Assembly (NCBI RefSeq): GCF_019175385.1
Contig: NC_083346.1
Location: 59,239,821 to 59,303,820, forward strand
Length of the DNA: 64,000 nt
Direction of reading: 5' to 3'
Source: Lycium barbarum
Lineage: Eukaryota > Streptophyta > Magnoliopsida > Solanales > Solanaceae
Positions within the stretch are counted from its first letter, which is position 1, and the number at the start of each line of letters is the position of its first letter. The notes beneath the pieces were generated by a model, which ran no database searches, was not told the origin of the DNA, and saw only the letters and a program-made list of their open reading frames with translations. The position numbers were made by a program, and so were the translations under genes. Of this stretch, positions 23,607 to 36,070 are shown piece by piece.

Positions 23607-26595
23607 TGTTATATCCCGTGTTTTCGCATATTTGGAAAAATGGGAAATAATCTTGACTTGCAAGAAATAAGGTTATAATTGATTACATCTAGCACATGAG
23701 TTGTTATGAAAGAATATTAATGTGGAAGTGCCGAGGAAGGCCAAGGGCAAAATTGAAATTTCGGAAATTAATTTCGGGAATTACAAAATGTGGTCTATAA
23801 GTCATTAGGCCAAAATAATTGAATGGAAATTAAGGCCCAATGCTAAGGGGTGGCCGGCCAACATAGTGGCCCAAGCCCATGTTTTTATTAATTTTCCATG
23901 TGTTAAATTAATATAAGGGACCATATTATATAACCATCTCTATCCCTTAGAAGATTCAAGAAAGCAAAACAAGAGCAAACACAAAGGACCATTCGGCCCT
24001 AGCACCGAAATTTCACCTTCAAAAATCTTGTTCCAAAAATTGGTATCTTGTGATTTTCCTACTAAATTAAGTGTCCTCTACAACTTGGTGTAGTTGTTTT
24101 GGAAGAAGGAACACTTGGTTCATCAAGTTGACCTTATATTCAAGTGAAGAAGATTGGAGAAAAAGGTAAGAATTCATCCCCTTTTATTATGTTATGAAGG
24201 TTTGTTTGTGTTGTAGTATGTAGAAATGAGTTGAAAGTATGGAAATATGGAAGTTTGCAAAGTGGGTATGTAATATGGTATGTGGCCGTGTGTGCATATA
24301 TGATGTATACCTATGGTGAGTTGAAATTATGTTGTATTCTAGTCGTGAGTATGATGGAATTCATATTGAGAATGAAAGTGGAATAAATTTGGTTGAAGTA
24401 GTAAAAAAAGAGCATTTGGCCGTGTGGTACCTCTTAAAGAATGGGAATGAATCAATTTTGTTTAACATGTTAGTTGTGTTGTTGCGATGCTTGCTATGTA
24501 AATAAAGGGAAAATGATGTAAGTTTGTATTGAAATGGAATGTAGAAGCTTATGCCGTTTTAGTACGATTTTATGACATTATGGAAATGAAGTTGTTAAGG
24601 TGCAAATTATGATGGTTGTTGATGAACTTAGATTATGGGAACATGTTATGAATATGTATGCCAAGGATTAGAAGCTTTGGATGAATTATGACTTTGGTGG
24701 AAAGTTTGTATATTTTGTATATCTTGTGAATATTTTGTAGATATGATATGAAATGCTTTTAAATTGCATTGTGATGATCTTGATTAATGATGAATATGAA
24801 AATATTGAGATTGGGTTGGAAGTGTGAAGTCGGAATGAACGTTATTGCATTATGTCGGAAAGAAGAACTAGTTGCATTATATTGTGCTATATTGTGATTG
24901 TTGTTGTTGTTGGTGTTGTTATTGGGTTGTTGTTGATTGTTTTGGCCGAGTTGAATTCTCGGGGATGCTATATGTATAGGGGAAATGTTGCCCAAATTTC
25001 TGTAGAAAAGTGTTGATTTGAGATTTAAGTCCTAAGGTCCTATGGTTAACATTTGGTAAATGTGACCATTTGCAGATTTTGGACGAAACGGGAAGTGAAC
25101 TTGGAAAGGTGTAAAGAGCATAAAAGGTATGTAAAGCTATCCCGATTCTTCTTTTAGCATGTCCTAGGTGTGCTAGGATCGGATTTGAGACTCGGAATAT
25201 ATTCTGTCCATCGGAATCCGCGTTTGAAATTGTCACTTTTTCATTCAATAGAATTGAACCCTATAGGTGTGCTTTGATGGAAGAATTAGGCAAACTTTCA
25301 CAAATTGGTTAGAATGTTATGAAATGTCCCTAGGACCTCTATAGGTGACACCATAAGCTTAAAACACGTAATTTGAGCCCACCGCTTCGTGTGTCCCGAG
25401 GTGGGCCCACTATTTCCGATTTTACCCTTTTGTGTTTATGTCTTGTCTTTGAGCGGCTTTAAAGGAAATGTTTTAACTACTAAACAAATCATTTTAAATA
25501 CTCCATTAAGTCTTATAAACCGTTTTGGATCTTGGAAACGATCTCAGAAAAGATTATGCCTCCGTAACCCATTATGACATCCGAAATTCACTTACTATGA
25601 TTCCGTCCGATTTCATGGATTTGGTTTGTCATTCGATATGCCTCATTGAGTCTCTGGAAATATATATGGTATTTTATTGCATTTAGTTTCTCACTACTCC
25701 GTTCGTGGATGCCTCAATGTTTCCCACACTGAGCCCGGGCCAGGATATGTTCTCAAGCGACTTCCACTGCATTGTTCGCCGTGCCTCGATGTGAGGGGGC
25801 AGGTATACATGTACATGAGTTGTGGAGTATGCTGTGCCATGTACACTATTCTGATATGATATGATATGATATGATCTGATATGGCCATCTGATATGATAT
25901 GCTATGTTACGGGGTTATCCCCTATTCTGATCCTTATTTGTTGTGGCACCAGTGTCGGGAGGGTGACCACGTTCTGTCTACCGAGTCCCTTGGCGGGGGC
26001 CGGATATGATATGGCATATGTTTCTATACACACTTCTTATGTTTTGAAAATATGCATTTGATATTCTGGATTTTGCATTCCTTTTCTGTTCGTTCTGTTT
26101 CCGGTTATGATTTTGTTTATGTACTTCAGGCTTTACATATTCAGTACATATTTCGTACTGACCCCCTTTCTTCGGGGGCTGCATTTTCATGTCGCGCAGG
26201 TACAGACGACAGGTTTGCTGATCCACCCGGATAGGACCTTATTCTGCTATTTTGGAGCGCTCTTTTATTCAGAGCCTATATTTTGGTACAGTCTTCTGCT
26301 ATTGTATATATGTACGCCATTCATGGGTACGATGGGGCCCTGTCCCGTCTTATGATTCTGTTATGTCTGTAGAGGTTTGTAGACATGCATGTGGGTTCTG
26401 TATTATTTTTGGGTTGTTATGATCTGTGATGGCCCTATCGGCTTCCACGTCCTATACCTGTGCATATGCGATATCTAGTAACGCCAATTGACTTTTATAT
26501 TGATATATTCTGCTAATATTCTAGTTTGGGCTATTGGGTACGTTTGGGTGTCCAGCACGGACACTAGTCATGGCCTACGGGGTTGGGTCGTGACA
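23607..26595 (+). mobile_element. Solo LTR inserted in Tekay pol
   Basis: 2989 bp starting TGTTATATCCCGTG and ending GTCGTGACA. The flanks ATAAA (23602-23606) and AAAAA (26596-26600) form a 5-bp duplication with one mismatch. The pol reading resumes on both sides (VGQVVF before, YELELP after). Its start resembles the LTR start of the 9.2-kb element (TGTTATTTCCCGTATTTTGC), so they are related families. The palindrome CAGTAC-N7-GTACTG is at 26142-26160. No internal region remains, which is the usual product of LTR-LTR recombination. Confidence 0.9.
26142..26160 (+). promoter_or_regulatory. Conserved LTR palindrome CAGTAC-N7-GTACTG
   Basis: Perfect arms, 435 bp before the LTR 3' end; followed by GACCCCC as in the 9.2-kb element. 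Confidence 0.75.
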
Positions 26596-27668
26596 AAAAA
26601 CTACCTGGCCTACCTTCCGGACGATCCTATAAGGGCCGATATATCGGGGATTGAGCTTCTCTTTCTTACCGAATCGCATCACGCCCTTCATAGGTGATAT
26701 TTTCAAAAACACCCAATCACCTACCTAAAACTCCAATTCTCGCCATCGTACATCTATATAAGATTTCTGGCGACTCTGAGCTGTGCGTAACCGTTCTTGA
26801 ATAAGCTTTACCTTTTCAATGGCCTGATGAACAAGGTTTGGCCGAAATATGTTTGCTTCTCCGGCTTCAAACCATCCGGCAAGAGACCTACACTTCCTAC
26901 CATATAAAGCCTCATACGGAGCCATTTTAATATTGGCATGATAGCTATTGTTATAAGCAAACTCTATTAGAGGCAAATGATCATCCCAACTTCCTTGAAA
27001 TCCAGTACACAGGCTCGTAACATATCTTTCAAAGTCTGAATGGTCCACTCAGCTTGCCCGTCTGACTGCGGATGGAAAGCCGTACTAAGGTTTACTCGAG
27101 TACCAAGACTTTCCGAAAAAGATTTCCAAAACCTTGTCGTGAACTGAGCGCCTCTGTCTGAAATAAGAGACATAGGAATGCCGTGAAGACGCACAATCTC
27201 CTTAAGATACACCTTAGCATAGTCTTCAGCAGCATAGGTGGTCCTTACAGGCAAGAAACGGGCTGATTTGGTTAACCTATCAACGATCACCCAAATATAA
27301 TCAAATTTGCGACAAGAACGGGGCAATCCTGTGATGAAATCCATATTAATCAATTCCCATTTCCACGCTGGGATATCCATTTCTTGTAATAAGCCATTGG
27401 GTTTCTGATGTTCGATCTTTACATGCTGGTAGGTGGGGCATTGAGCTACAAAGTTAGCAATATCTTTCTTCATACTATTCCACCAATAAAAGCCCCTGAG
27501 GTCATGATACATCTTGGTGGATCCGGGATGAATTGAATACCAGGAATAATGAAATTCTGACATGATCCTGTCTCGAAGCCCGGTTACATTTGGAACGCAC
27601 AAATGACCTCGATATTTGAGAATCCTATTTGAATCCAGTTCAAAGGATAAGATCCGATTATGTTGCAC
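26596..27668 (-). pseudogene. Integrase of the Tekay-type element, broken
   Basis: The zinc domain reads HYSWYSIHPGSTKMYHDL then CPTYQHVKIEHQ; the last Cys of the HHCC set is a Tyr. The core shows MDFITGLP (first Asp), SLISDRGAQF (second Asp) and DGQAEWTIQTLKD (Glu). The C-terminal part (FAYNNSYHANIKMAPYEALYGRKCRS) is in another frame, with the shift between about 26967 and 27048. It continues toward the solo-LTR junction at 26596. The changed zinc ligand and the frameshift mean that no working enzyme can be made. Confidence 0.92.
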
Positions 27669-27715
27669 TCCTTCCTTAATGCTAGCTAAAAGTGGATCTT
27701 CATTCTGTTGAGTCT

Positions 27716-28995
27716 TTACATCCGAGGCAAGAGTCGATTGGGATATATTTTGTAAAGTAATCCAGTGTCTTCTGAATCCAGTAGGAGAACTCCCAAATTT
27801 GCCAAGCGATAAAGCTCTCTAGTCATTTCCAACTTTTCCGCTGGCACATACAATAGGCTACCCAATGACTTGTGACTTAGAGCATCAGCAACAACATTAG
27901 CTTTGCCAGGGTGATACAAAATCTCAGCATCGTAATCCTCTAGCAATTCGAGCCACCTTCGTTGTCTCAAATTCAGTTCCTTTTGCTTGAATATATATTG
28001 AATGCTTTTATGGTCTATATAGATATCAACATGGACTCCATATAAGTAATTCCGCCCCATATCTTCAGAGCGTGAATCACCACGGCCAATTCCAGATCGT
28101 GGTTTAGATAATTTTGCTCATGTTTCCGTAACTGTTGAGAGGCTAAATTGATCACCTTACCATTTTGCATCAGTATACACCCCAGGCCTGTGCGTGACGC
28201 ATCACAGTATACAGTGTAACCCTCAGTGCCTTCTGGAAGGGTAAGAACAGGAGTGGATGTTAACTTATCATTCAATTTCTGGAAACTTCGATCGCACGCT
28301 TCTGACCATTGAAACTTGGCCCCCTTTGGAGTTAATTTTGAAAGGGGAGCTGCTTTAGAAGAAAATCCCTCCACAAATCTCCGATAATATCCAGCAAGAC
28401 CCAAGAAACTTCGGACTTCCGAAGCAGTTGTGGGTCGGGGCCGGTTCTTAACGGCTTCGATCTTCCGGTCATCAACTTTAATACCTTTATCGGACACAAT
28501 ATGGCCTAGAAAAGCCACTGAAGTTAGCCAAAATTCACATTTGGAAAATTTGGCATACAGTCTTTGATCTCGCAATGTTTACAACACCTTTCGGAGGTGA
28601 TCAGCATATTCCCCCTCCGAACGAGAATATACCAAGATATCATCAATGAATAATATAACAAAAACATCCAAGAAGGGCCGGAATACTATGTTCATTAATA
28701 CCATAAATGCCGCAGGAGCATTTGTCAATCTGAAAGACATAACTAAGAATTCAAAATGCCCGTATCTCGTTCGGAAAGCTGTTTTTGGAATGTCTTCCCC
28801 TTTCACTCGTAGTTGATGATACCCTGACCTTAAGTCAACCTTCGAGAATTATTTGGCACCCTGTAGCTGGTCGAAAAAATCATCAATTCTAGGCAACAGA
28901 TAATTGTTCTTGATACTCACTTTATTCAATTGCCGATAGTCAATACACATTCTTAGTGAGCCATCTTTCTTGTGCACAAATAATACCGGTGCTCC
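27716..28995 (-). pseudogene. RT and RNase H of the Tekay-type element, broken
   Basis: The RT palm shows [26 protein letters not shown] and the catalytic [10 protein letters not shown] (about 28650). The connection has [16 protein letters not shown]. RNase H shows [15 protein letters not shown] and, after a frameshift near 28040, [23 protein letters not shown] and [14 protein letters not shown]. Bases 28807-28995 hold the RT fingers in the same frame but are interrupted by in-frame stops (near 28850 and 28995). A stop at 28576-28578 also breaks the palm/connection border. Confidence 0.92.
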
Positions 28996-29457
28996 TCACG
29001 GAGACGTGTTGGGCCTAATGAAGCCCTTATCTAGTAAGTCCTGCAATTGCACCTTTAATTCGTGCAATTCAGCAGAGGACATACGATAGGGTGGAATGAA
29101 GATGGGATGAGTGTCCGGATACATGTCAATAGCAAATTCAATTTCCCTTTCAGGAGGGAGACCTGATAATTCATCGGGGAATACATCCTGAAATTCATTA
29201 ACTACAGGAACGGATTGCAAAGTTGGCACTTCTTCTTCAGAGCTCCTAACTCGAACCAAATGATAAATATAGCCTTTGAAAATCATTTTCCGTGCCTTAA
29301 GGTAGGAAATAAACCTACCCTTTGGAGCCGGAGTATTTCCCTTCCATTTGAGAACCGGCTCACCCGGAAACTGAAATTTCACAGTTTTGGACCAACATTC
29401 AACATTGGCATAACAAAAGGATAGCCAGTCCATACCCATAATAGCATCGAAATCCAC
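28996..29457 (-). pseudogene. Protease-RT linker and RT N-terminus, broken
   Basis: The piece starts with MDFDAIMGMDWLS, the usual end of the gypsy protease region, and runs through RVRSSEEEVPTLQSVPVVNEF, FPDELSGLPPEREIEFAID and LLDKGFIRPNTSP, the RT N-terminus. It is in a different frame from the protease piece; the shift lies at about 29457-29475. Confidence 0.9.
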
Positions 29458-29471
29458 TATTTATAATCTCA

Positions 29472-29810
29472 CTAAATCAGCAAAAGTCTCACGGCCACAT
29501 ATCGTAACCACACACTTACGAAAAATTTGTCTCGCAACAACAGGTTCCCAACGAGAGTAGAAACTAAGAAAGGCTTGGGCAAAGATTCGGGCTTAATACC
29601 AAACTTATCAGCAATATAAGGAGTGATATAAGATAGTGTGGAACCTGGGTAAATCAATGCATAGACATCATAAGAACAGATGGATAGAATACCTATCACA
29701 ACATCCGGGGACGACTCGAGATCCTGCCGCCCTGTAAGTGCATAAATACGATTCGGGCTGCTACCTGACCCAGATGTCTGGCCTCTTCCGCTACTTCTGC
29801 CTGCTGGCAC
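29472..29810 (-). pseudogene. Aspartic protease of the Tekay-type element, catalytic Asp lost
   Basis: The protease should cut the gag-pol polyprotein. The flap-side text VDVYALIYPGSTLSYITP is clear, but the active-site triad normally begins with Asp; here the codon is TAC (Tyr) at about 29655. A single base change explains it. The surrounding residues (ADKFGIKPESLPKPFLVSTLVG) are well kept. Confidence 0.88.
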
Positions 29811-31082
29811 TGAAGTAGAACCTTGCCTAGGAGGGTGAATAGAAGATGAGGAACCTGCGATCGAACCTGTCGGCTGTGCCGGACCACCTCCGCCATGAGT
29901 CGGACAGTCCCGTATAACATGACCAGGCTACCCACAAGAGTAACATACCCCCATACCCTGGCGGCACTGGCCAAAATGGACCTTACCGCACTGATCAAAA
30001 CGGGGTAGTGGGGGCCTTGCCTGGCTCGATTCTCCCCTATAAGAAGGAAATGGCGCCCTCGAACTCTGACTCGGTCCAGAATAAATGGGTCGATCGTCAT
30101 GCTGCCTCGGAAATTGAGAAGGTGCACTAACCACTAAAGGAGCTGATCTTCGATAAGAATAGGACCTATAACCTTCCTGATAAGCACCTGAATAACCTGA
30201 GGATCTGGCCCACTTATAGCGGCCCCTATTTGGGTCTTGCTCAGTCCGCTATTGACGTTCAAGGTCCTCCAAATTCTGAGCATATGCCTGAATATGAGCA
30301 ATATCTATGCCACCCTGCAGTGAAGCCGTCAAACAATCTTTAATAAGGTGAGGTCCAAGTCTAGTCACGAAATGATGTACCCTATCTTCCATTTCAGCTA
30401 CCATCGCCGGACTACATATAGCCAAGGAGTTACACTTCAAACTATATTCCCTGACGCTCATATTGTTCTGGCGAAGTAATAGAAACTCATCGGCCCTAGC
30501 CCGGCGAACCTCAGCAGGCAGATAATGATCTAAAAAGGCCCTAGTGAATTCGGACCATACTATTAGAGGTGCATTCTGCCCTCTCAACAGTTTTCAGGAC
30601 TCATACCATACTGCGACGACATCGCACAGTCTATAAGAAGCTAGCTCCACGGACTCTGTATCGGAAGCATGCATTACCCTCAAGGCACAGCCCGTTCGAT
30701 CCACAAAGTTCTGAGGGTCATCCTTCGGGTTTGTCCCCGTGAACACCGGAGGGTCCAAAGTAAGAAAATCATGCACACGGGAACTAACAGCCATGTCCGA
30801 AAGACTAATCTTCCGCTGGGTCTGAGTAGCCACCAATCTAGTTAATAACTAGACTGCATCTCGCAAGTCCTGATCGGGAACAATAGGGGGAGGAGCTGGA
30901 GGCTGAGGAGCCTGAGGGTCTGGAGCTCTATCATGCTCTTCAGCAACTAATGGAGTAGAGGTAGCATGCGAGGAGGTAGCTCTCTGGGCCTCAATATGCC
31001 CTAACTCGGCTGGGGATACTCGGCTCGGGCCTTTCCCCGCAGTGCCCCCCATTTTGCTGGCCTTCTTCTTTCTCTGAGGCAT
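29811..31082 (-). pseudogene. Gag of the Tekay-type element, broken
   Basis: Gag packages the RNA in particles. It begins at the ATG at 31082 (MPQRKKKASKMGG). It continues in one frame with FLTLDPPVFTGTNPKDDPQNFVD, WSEFTRAFLDHYLPAEVRRA and VREYSLKCNSLA. The zinc knuckle VCYSCG-stop-PGHVIRDC (about 29900-29945) has a stop where Gln is usual. Other stops fall near 30591, 30846 and 30246. No frameshift is seen in gag, only stop codons. Confidence 0.9.
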
Positions 31083-31264
31083 CGCTGAAATTTAAACAAG
31101 AAAAGTTTAGATAATGTCATCCTTACTTGGCTCTATCGCACAATCTAGATCATGAAGATGAGTGTCTTCCTAAATGCCCTGTAGCCTCCTTGCGATAGAA
31201 ATGGTGCATACCGATAACCAGGACTCTACTGGACACGGCTCATAGACATCCCTAGGACTGAACT

Positions 31265-31276
31265 ACTCTAATACCA
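31265..31276 (-). promoter_or_regulatory. Degenerate initiator-Met primer-binding site
   Basis: On the minus strand TGGTATTAGAGT, against the standard TGGTATCAGAGC, 3 bp inside the 5' LTR. Two changes are visible. Confidence 0.8.
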
Positions 31277-31749
31277 ATTTGTCACACCCCGACAAGGAGT
31301 ATGACGGGCTCAGATCCGTAGGCCGGGAACCACTTGACGTAAAAATTACTTTGAACATTTTACACCGTAACTCACAGAATACCGACACGAAGAAAAGGCC
31401 CAACATAGAAATACTCGATAGTCCAACACATATATACATATGCTAACCGACAAGGTCACTACAACATCCCGAGTATCCTAAAGCTGACAAGGCTAACAGG
31501 AAAGTATCACAGACCAAAACAAGGCCAACATGACCATACACAGAATTTACATACCCCATTATGTCTATGAGCCTATAAGAATGTACATTTAAGCATACAT
31601 TACATTAATTTGAAAGTACCAAAAGATAGCAAGTCTGGAGTAGTGGCACTTGTTGATACTGCTGAAGCTGGAAGTCCTACTGCGATTGCTCTCCAATAAC
31701 TCTGTCAGAGCCTGCACCACGAAATACAGCGTCCCATGTAATGGGACGT

Positions 31750-31769
31750 CAGTACGGGTAAAAGTACTG
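31750..31769 (-). promoter_or_regulatory. Conserved LTR palindrome CAGTAC-N8-GTACTG
   Basis: Perfect arms; same position and loop as in the partner LTR. Confidence 0.75.
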
Positions 31770-31891
31770 AGTATGTAAGGATGGAAGCAATAACATAGGT
31801 AGAACGGAAATATAAAGAGAGTAGAGGTAACCTGTCAGCTGAGAACATACAATATGCAATGCATGAATCTTAAAAATCATATGCAAGCAAC

Positions 31892-31934
<43 letters not shown>

Positions 31935-32977
31935 GCTGCGTAACGTGCAGCCCGATCCATATATGTTAGTGCCGAGGAACGTACGGCCTGATCCATAAAT
32001 ACCGTATGTTAGTACCGAGGAACGTACGGCCCGATCCTTAAATATTATATGTTAGTGTCGAGGAACGTATAGCCCAATCCATAAATATCATATGTTACAT
32101 ATACATAATGTAAATAATATGCATGAAAGCTACAACTTTAGCAGAGTGACGCAAGGTCGGTAACCTCTGATTTATATTATGGAATTCGTGTCAAATCCAA
32201 AGAAATAACTTAACAATGGTAAACATGATAATATACCAAGAATCAATCAAATAACCAAGACTAATTTGGGTTACAAAAACTTGGGCAACATTTCCCCTAT
32301 ATTCTTTACTTCCTCCAAATACTAAAACAACTCCCAACAATACCAACAACATCAACAACAATATCATCAAGATCCTACATGACAAATATGTACAATTCCA
32401 TCCAACACTTTCTTCAACCTTAATCCATAAGACAACAATACCAACACAACAAACTAAACTCTTATTCTCTTAAATATTCTCAAAATCAATGTTAATAAAG
32501 AGAGCTTCTGTCATGACCCGGCTAGAGACCATGACGGGTACCCGGGGCTAACCACCGAGCACCACTCATTCTATTACTTATCATGCTCATTAAGCGTACA
32601 TTCATTAACATGATACTCAAATCATAGGAAAAACCATTTTTCATTTGGAAACATAATTACTTGCATATACATAAGCCCTTCGGCTATCAAAATAGTAATA
32701 TATACATATACCATAGTAACATCGTGAGACCATGCTACCCACACATACGTATCTATGAGCCTCTACTAGAGTACTAGACATATGGATAGGACAAGGCCCC
32801 GTCGTGCCCAAAATACATATACATATATATATATATATATACACAAAAGGGATAGACCCAATTAGCACCTCCGGAATAATGGAGTGCTTCTGTAAATCTG
32901 CTGATAGCTCCTATAGGCCTGCACCGTCTCCCTGTCTACCAGTGGGCATGAACACAGTGTCCAAAGAAAACGGACGT

Positions 32978-32996
32978 CAGTACGAATATTGTACTG
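32978..32996 (-). promoter_or_regulatory. Conserved LTR palindrome CAGTAC-N7-GTACTG
   Basis: Perfect arms, about 470 bp from the LTR 3' end. Confidence 0.75.
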
Positions 32997-33209
32997 AGTA
33001 TGTAAGGCATGAATGAAATAAACGTGATAGAGAAATCATAAGTCATAAGGTGAAGGTAAGACCTGCGTGACCTTTAAGGATGAATATATTTCATACACAT
33101 ATCATATATACATAATCGTAGTACATGAACCATCATAGCGCATGCATCATTGTGTCATATAATTCATCATCGTAGTACCGTATCTGCTCATACACATAAA
33201 GTATTATCC

Positions 33210-33385
33210 GTATTCGGCCACGTAGGGGCTCAACAATATCCGTATTCGGCCACGTAGTGGTTTGACAATATCCATAATCGGCCATGTAGTAGCTCGACAA
33301 TTTCCGTATTCAGCCACGTTGTGGCTCGACAATATCACATACATGCCTTCCGTACCCGGCCATAACAAGGCTCGGTATATCTCAT
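33210..33385 (-). repeat. Four to five hairpin-forming tandem units in solo LTR
   Basis: Units of about 44 bp contain CCGTATTCGGCCACGTAGTGG; the core GCCACGTAGTGGC is an almost perfect hairpin. A less similar last unit lies at about 33345-33385. Confidence 0.85.
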
Positions 33386-36070
33386 CATCACCATTGCCAT
33401 CACATACATCTTATAAGCTTATCGTAACCTTTCATTAAAGCATACATTTGAATTTAAAGACAATCTATAACAATATCGGGGTGACATAAGGTCGAGAAAC
33501 CCCGATTACATTATGTAGCATTCATAAGTATTCTGCCTCTCCTTGAAGTAATTAGCATATAAGGTGAGTGTATACGTCAAACATCATTAATAGTTCATAG
33601 TTAACATCGTTAGCTTTGTAGAAACATTATACCATGAACTCTAGAATCTTTAGACTTAAGCTCATCATCTTCATTATTGTGCTCATAATATGTCTCTTAT
33701 CTTTATTTCACGTGGCTATTTATGAACATAGACCCTTAGTTCCGGAATATAAGAAAGTCATGGAGAGGTAGGGAACATAATATCATAGAAGTTACATGAG
33801 AATCATTAGCTTCGTAAGAATGTCATATCCTGAGCTTTAGGACTTCTAGACTTATATTCATCATCGGTATCGTCATGCTCGTGACATATCTCTTTTCTTT
33901 ATCTTGTATGAAGCTCTTTATAATTATAGACTCATAGTTTTCGATACGTAGGAAAATCATGAAGAATGAGGAAATATCATATCATAGGATTCATGCCTTA
34001 GAAAGAAGGGACTAGCCTTACATACCTTTTTCTTTAGCTATTCTACTGCTTGATCGTTCTCCTTCAATGCTCACATCCTTACCTTCAAGGGAGTTCGTAT
34101 TAACATTAGTTATCGATTATAAGAACGTGTTACTATTTCTAGGAAAAATTGGGCAGCATTTCCTTTGTTTCTACTACTTTCTCCATATCATATATCAACT
34201 CCCAAACATAGATAACAACATTCACAATATCACAAGTAACAATCATCATTCATCTACATTACCCACATTTCGAAATTTCGAAATTTCACTCCAATTTCCC
34301 CATAATCGTGGTTATAGTTCACTACCGCGTTTTCTCACATATAATACTTATTCCATGTTCTAAATGTCATTTATAGCGGACTTATAATCACAACATACCA
34401 ATATTCATAATTCACCCCAAACTACTACTCAACAATGACACTAGTCACACATTCATGACCCATTTTCTATATCTTTCTACAATCCAAGTGTTTTAACTTT
34501 TCAACACCTTAAACAACATAGAATGATCATAAAACTCACCTTAGATAATGGAAGAATAAGCCTTGAGTGGAAATTCACTTCTTGCACAAAAACCCTAACT
34601 CACTTCCCTTGGGATTTCTTGGCTTAGATGAACTTTGGTATGTTTTCTACACTTGATTTTGCGGATTTGATAAAGTTGATCATGAATCTTTCTTGTGTTC
34701 TTGTGGATGAAAAGTAGATAGGGTTTTCTAGAGTGTTCTTGAAGTGGGAGGTGAAAATGAAATGAAATAAATGAACTTGGGTCCTCTTATATAAATCATA
34801 CAATCTGTCTCGACACGAACATACAGACCAACATACGGTTCGTACATTTTATACGGGCCGTATGTCTGGTCCAGTGAAGGTTGCCCTTCTGGGCTAAATA
34901 TACGGCCTAACATACGGCCAGTATAATTTATACGGCCAGTATGTTGGGCCGTATAATGCCCAGCTATTTCGATTTCGTTCTCGTCGACTCATTTGATCTC
35001 CAATCTTTATGGAACCTTCTTGACACTTGTTTAACACCTCAATACCAATCTAAGGGACGTTATCACTCTTCTCTAAGACATCATTACGCCATCCTTAACT
35101 TGTCACTTGTAATTCTTACTCGACACACAACATACCCCTTGCTTTCCTTGACAACCTTATTCCCTCACCTCAAATGTCTTTAAAATTTCAATTAGGATCA
35201 TCAAATGCTATTTCTTACTTATCAAAACATTGTATACGTCGTGCCTTTCGTTAGTCTATTCACTGTACGTTAACGAAAAATTTCCAAGGTGTAACAGATT
35301 CATGCCTTACCTTTGCTAGAATAGGAAGATCTTTAATATTTACTTTGAAACCAAAGCCAACTCCAACGTAAGACAAAACTATAATCACGACTATACGTTA
35401 CCCAGACCTCGATCAATATTCCGTCACTCGATATTACTCAAAATCCTCACTTTGTGTTATATATATGCTCTCATAAGTTTGCTTAGCTTTCTAGACTATT
35501 TTAGGAAATTATTATAGAGGAAAATGGGGGTTTTAACCTATATATAGGGGATTAGAGTCGGTTGGCACCGACTCTAAAATCCTTCTGCGAGTTGGCGCTG
35601 CCTTTGGCTGCCTTCGCACTGAGTTAGCCAGTGCTACTCTGCATGTTCGCGCCACCTGTTGGTGTGTTCGCCCAGGGTTAAGCCCTGTACGGTAGTCCGT
35701 CTTAAAATGCTCATAATTCTCTATTCCGATGTCGGATCGACACACGATTTATTGCGTTGAAAACTATACTTCCCGATCTTCAATTTAGGATTTTCTTTCA
35801 CTCCAAACCTCCTCATGTACTAAAATATATCCTTTCCTCAAGTAGAGCCAAAATTGCCCCTTAAACTTTCTCTAAAATACAACAGACTTAATTTCCTTGA
35901 TTCACTTACTCTCCGATCCTTCCGTAACTTATTATATGAACTTAAACCCTCATAACATAAGATAAGCGCATCTTATCTCATGTATCCTTGGAGATATATC
36001 CAATGTCTATACTTAAAACAGCCAACGCCTATGAATTTCAACGTACAAAACTACGGGGTGTAACATGTAT

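Larger units (their letters stand above)
32509..35296 (-). mobile_element. Solo LTR nested in the Tekay 5' LTR
   Basis: 2788 bp; plus-strand ends TGTCATGACC and GTGTAACA (minus strand TGTTAC...TGACA). Flanks GCTTC (32504-32508) and GATTC (35297-35301) are a 5-bp duplication with one mismatch. The partner LTR lacks it, which confirms the insertion. It contains hairpin units (33210-33385, for example AGCCACGTTGTGGCT) and the palindrome at 32978-32996. The minus-strand start TGTTACACCTTGGAAATTTT resembles the solo LTR at 40502. Confidence 0.92.
20754..36065 (-). mobile_element. Tekay/Del-type chromovirus (Ty3/gypsy), full-length but dead
   Basis: The ends are TGTCACACC (plus strand, left) and GTAACA (right); the flanks TGTAT at 20749-20753 and 36066-36070 are a perfect 5-bp target duplication. 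LTRs are 20754-23001 and 31280-36065. The interior carries gag, protease, RT, RNase H, integrase and a C-terminal chromodomain on the minus strand. Chromodomain integrases define chromoviruses; the order and motifs fit Tekay/Del. Stops, frameshifts, a lost protease Asp and two nested solo LTRs show that it is inactive. Confidence 0.95.
31280..36065 (-). repeat. 5' LTR of the Tekay-type element, interrupted
   Basis: Matches 20754-23001 at both ends. It lacks 246 bp present in the partner and carries the solo LTR 32509-35296. Without that insertion and its target duplication it is about 1993 bp. Confidence 0.92.
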
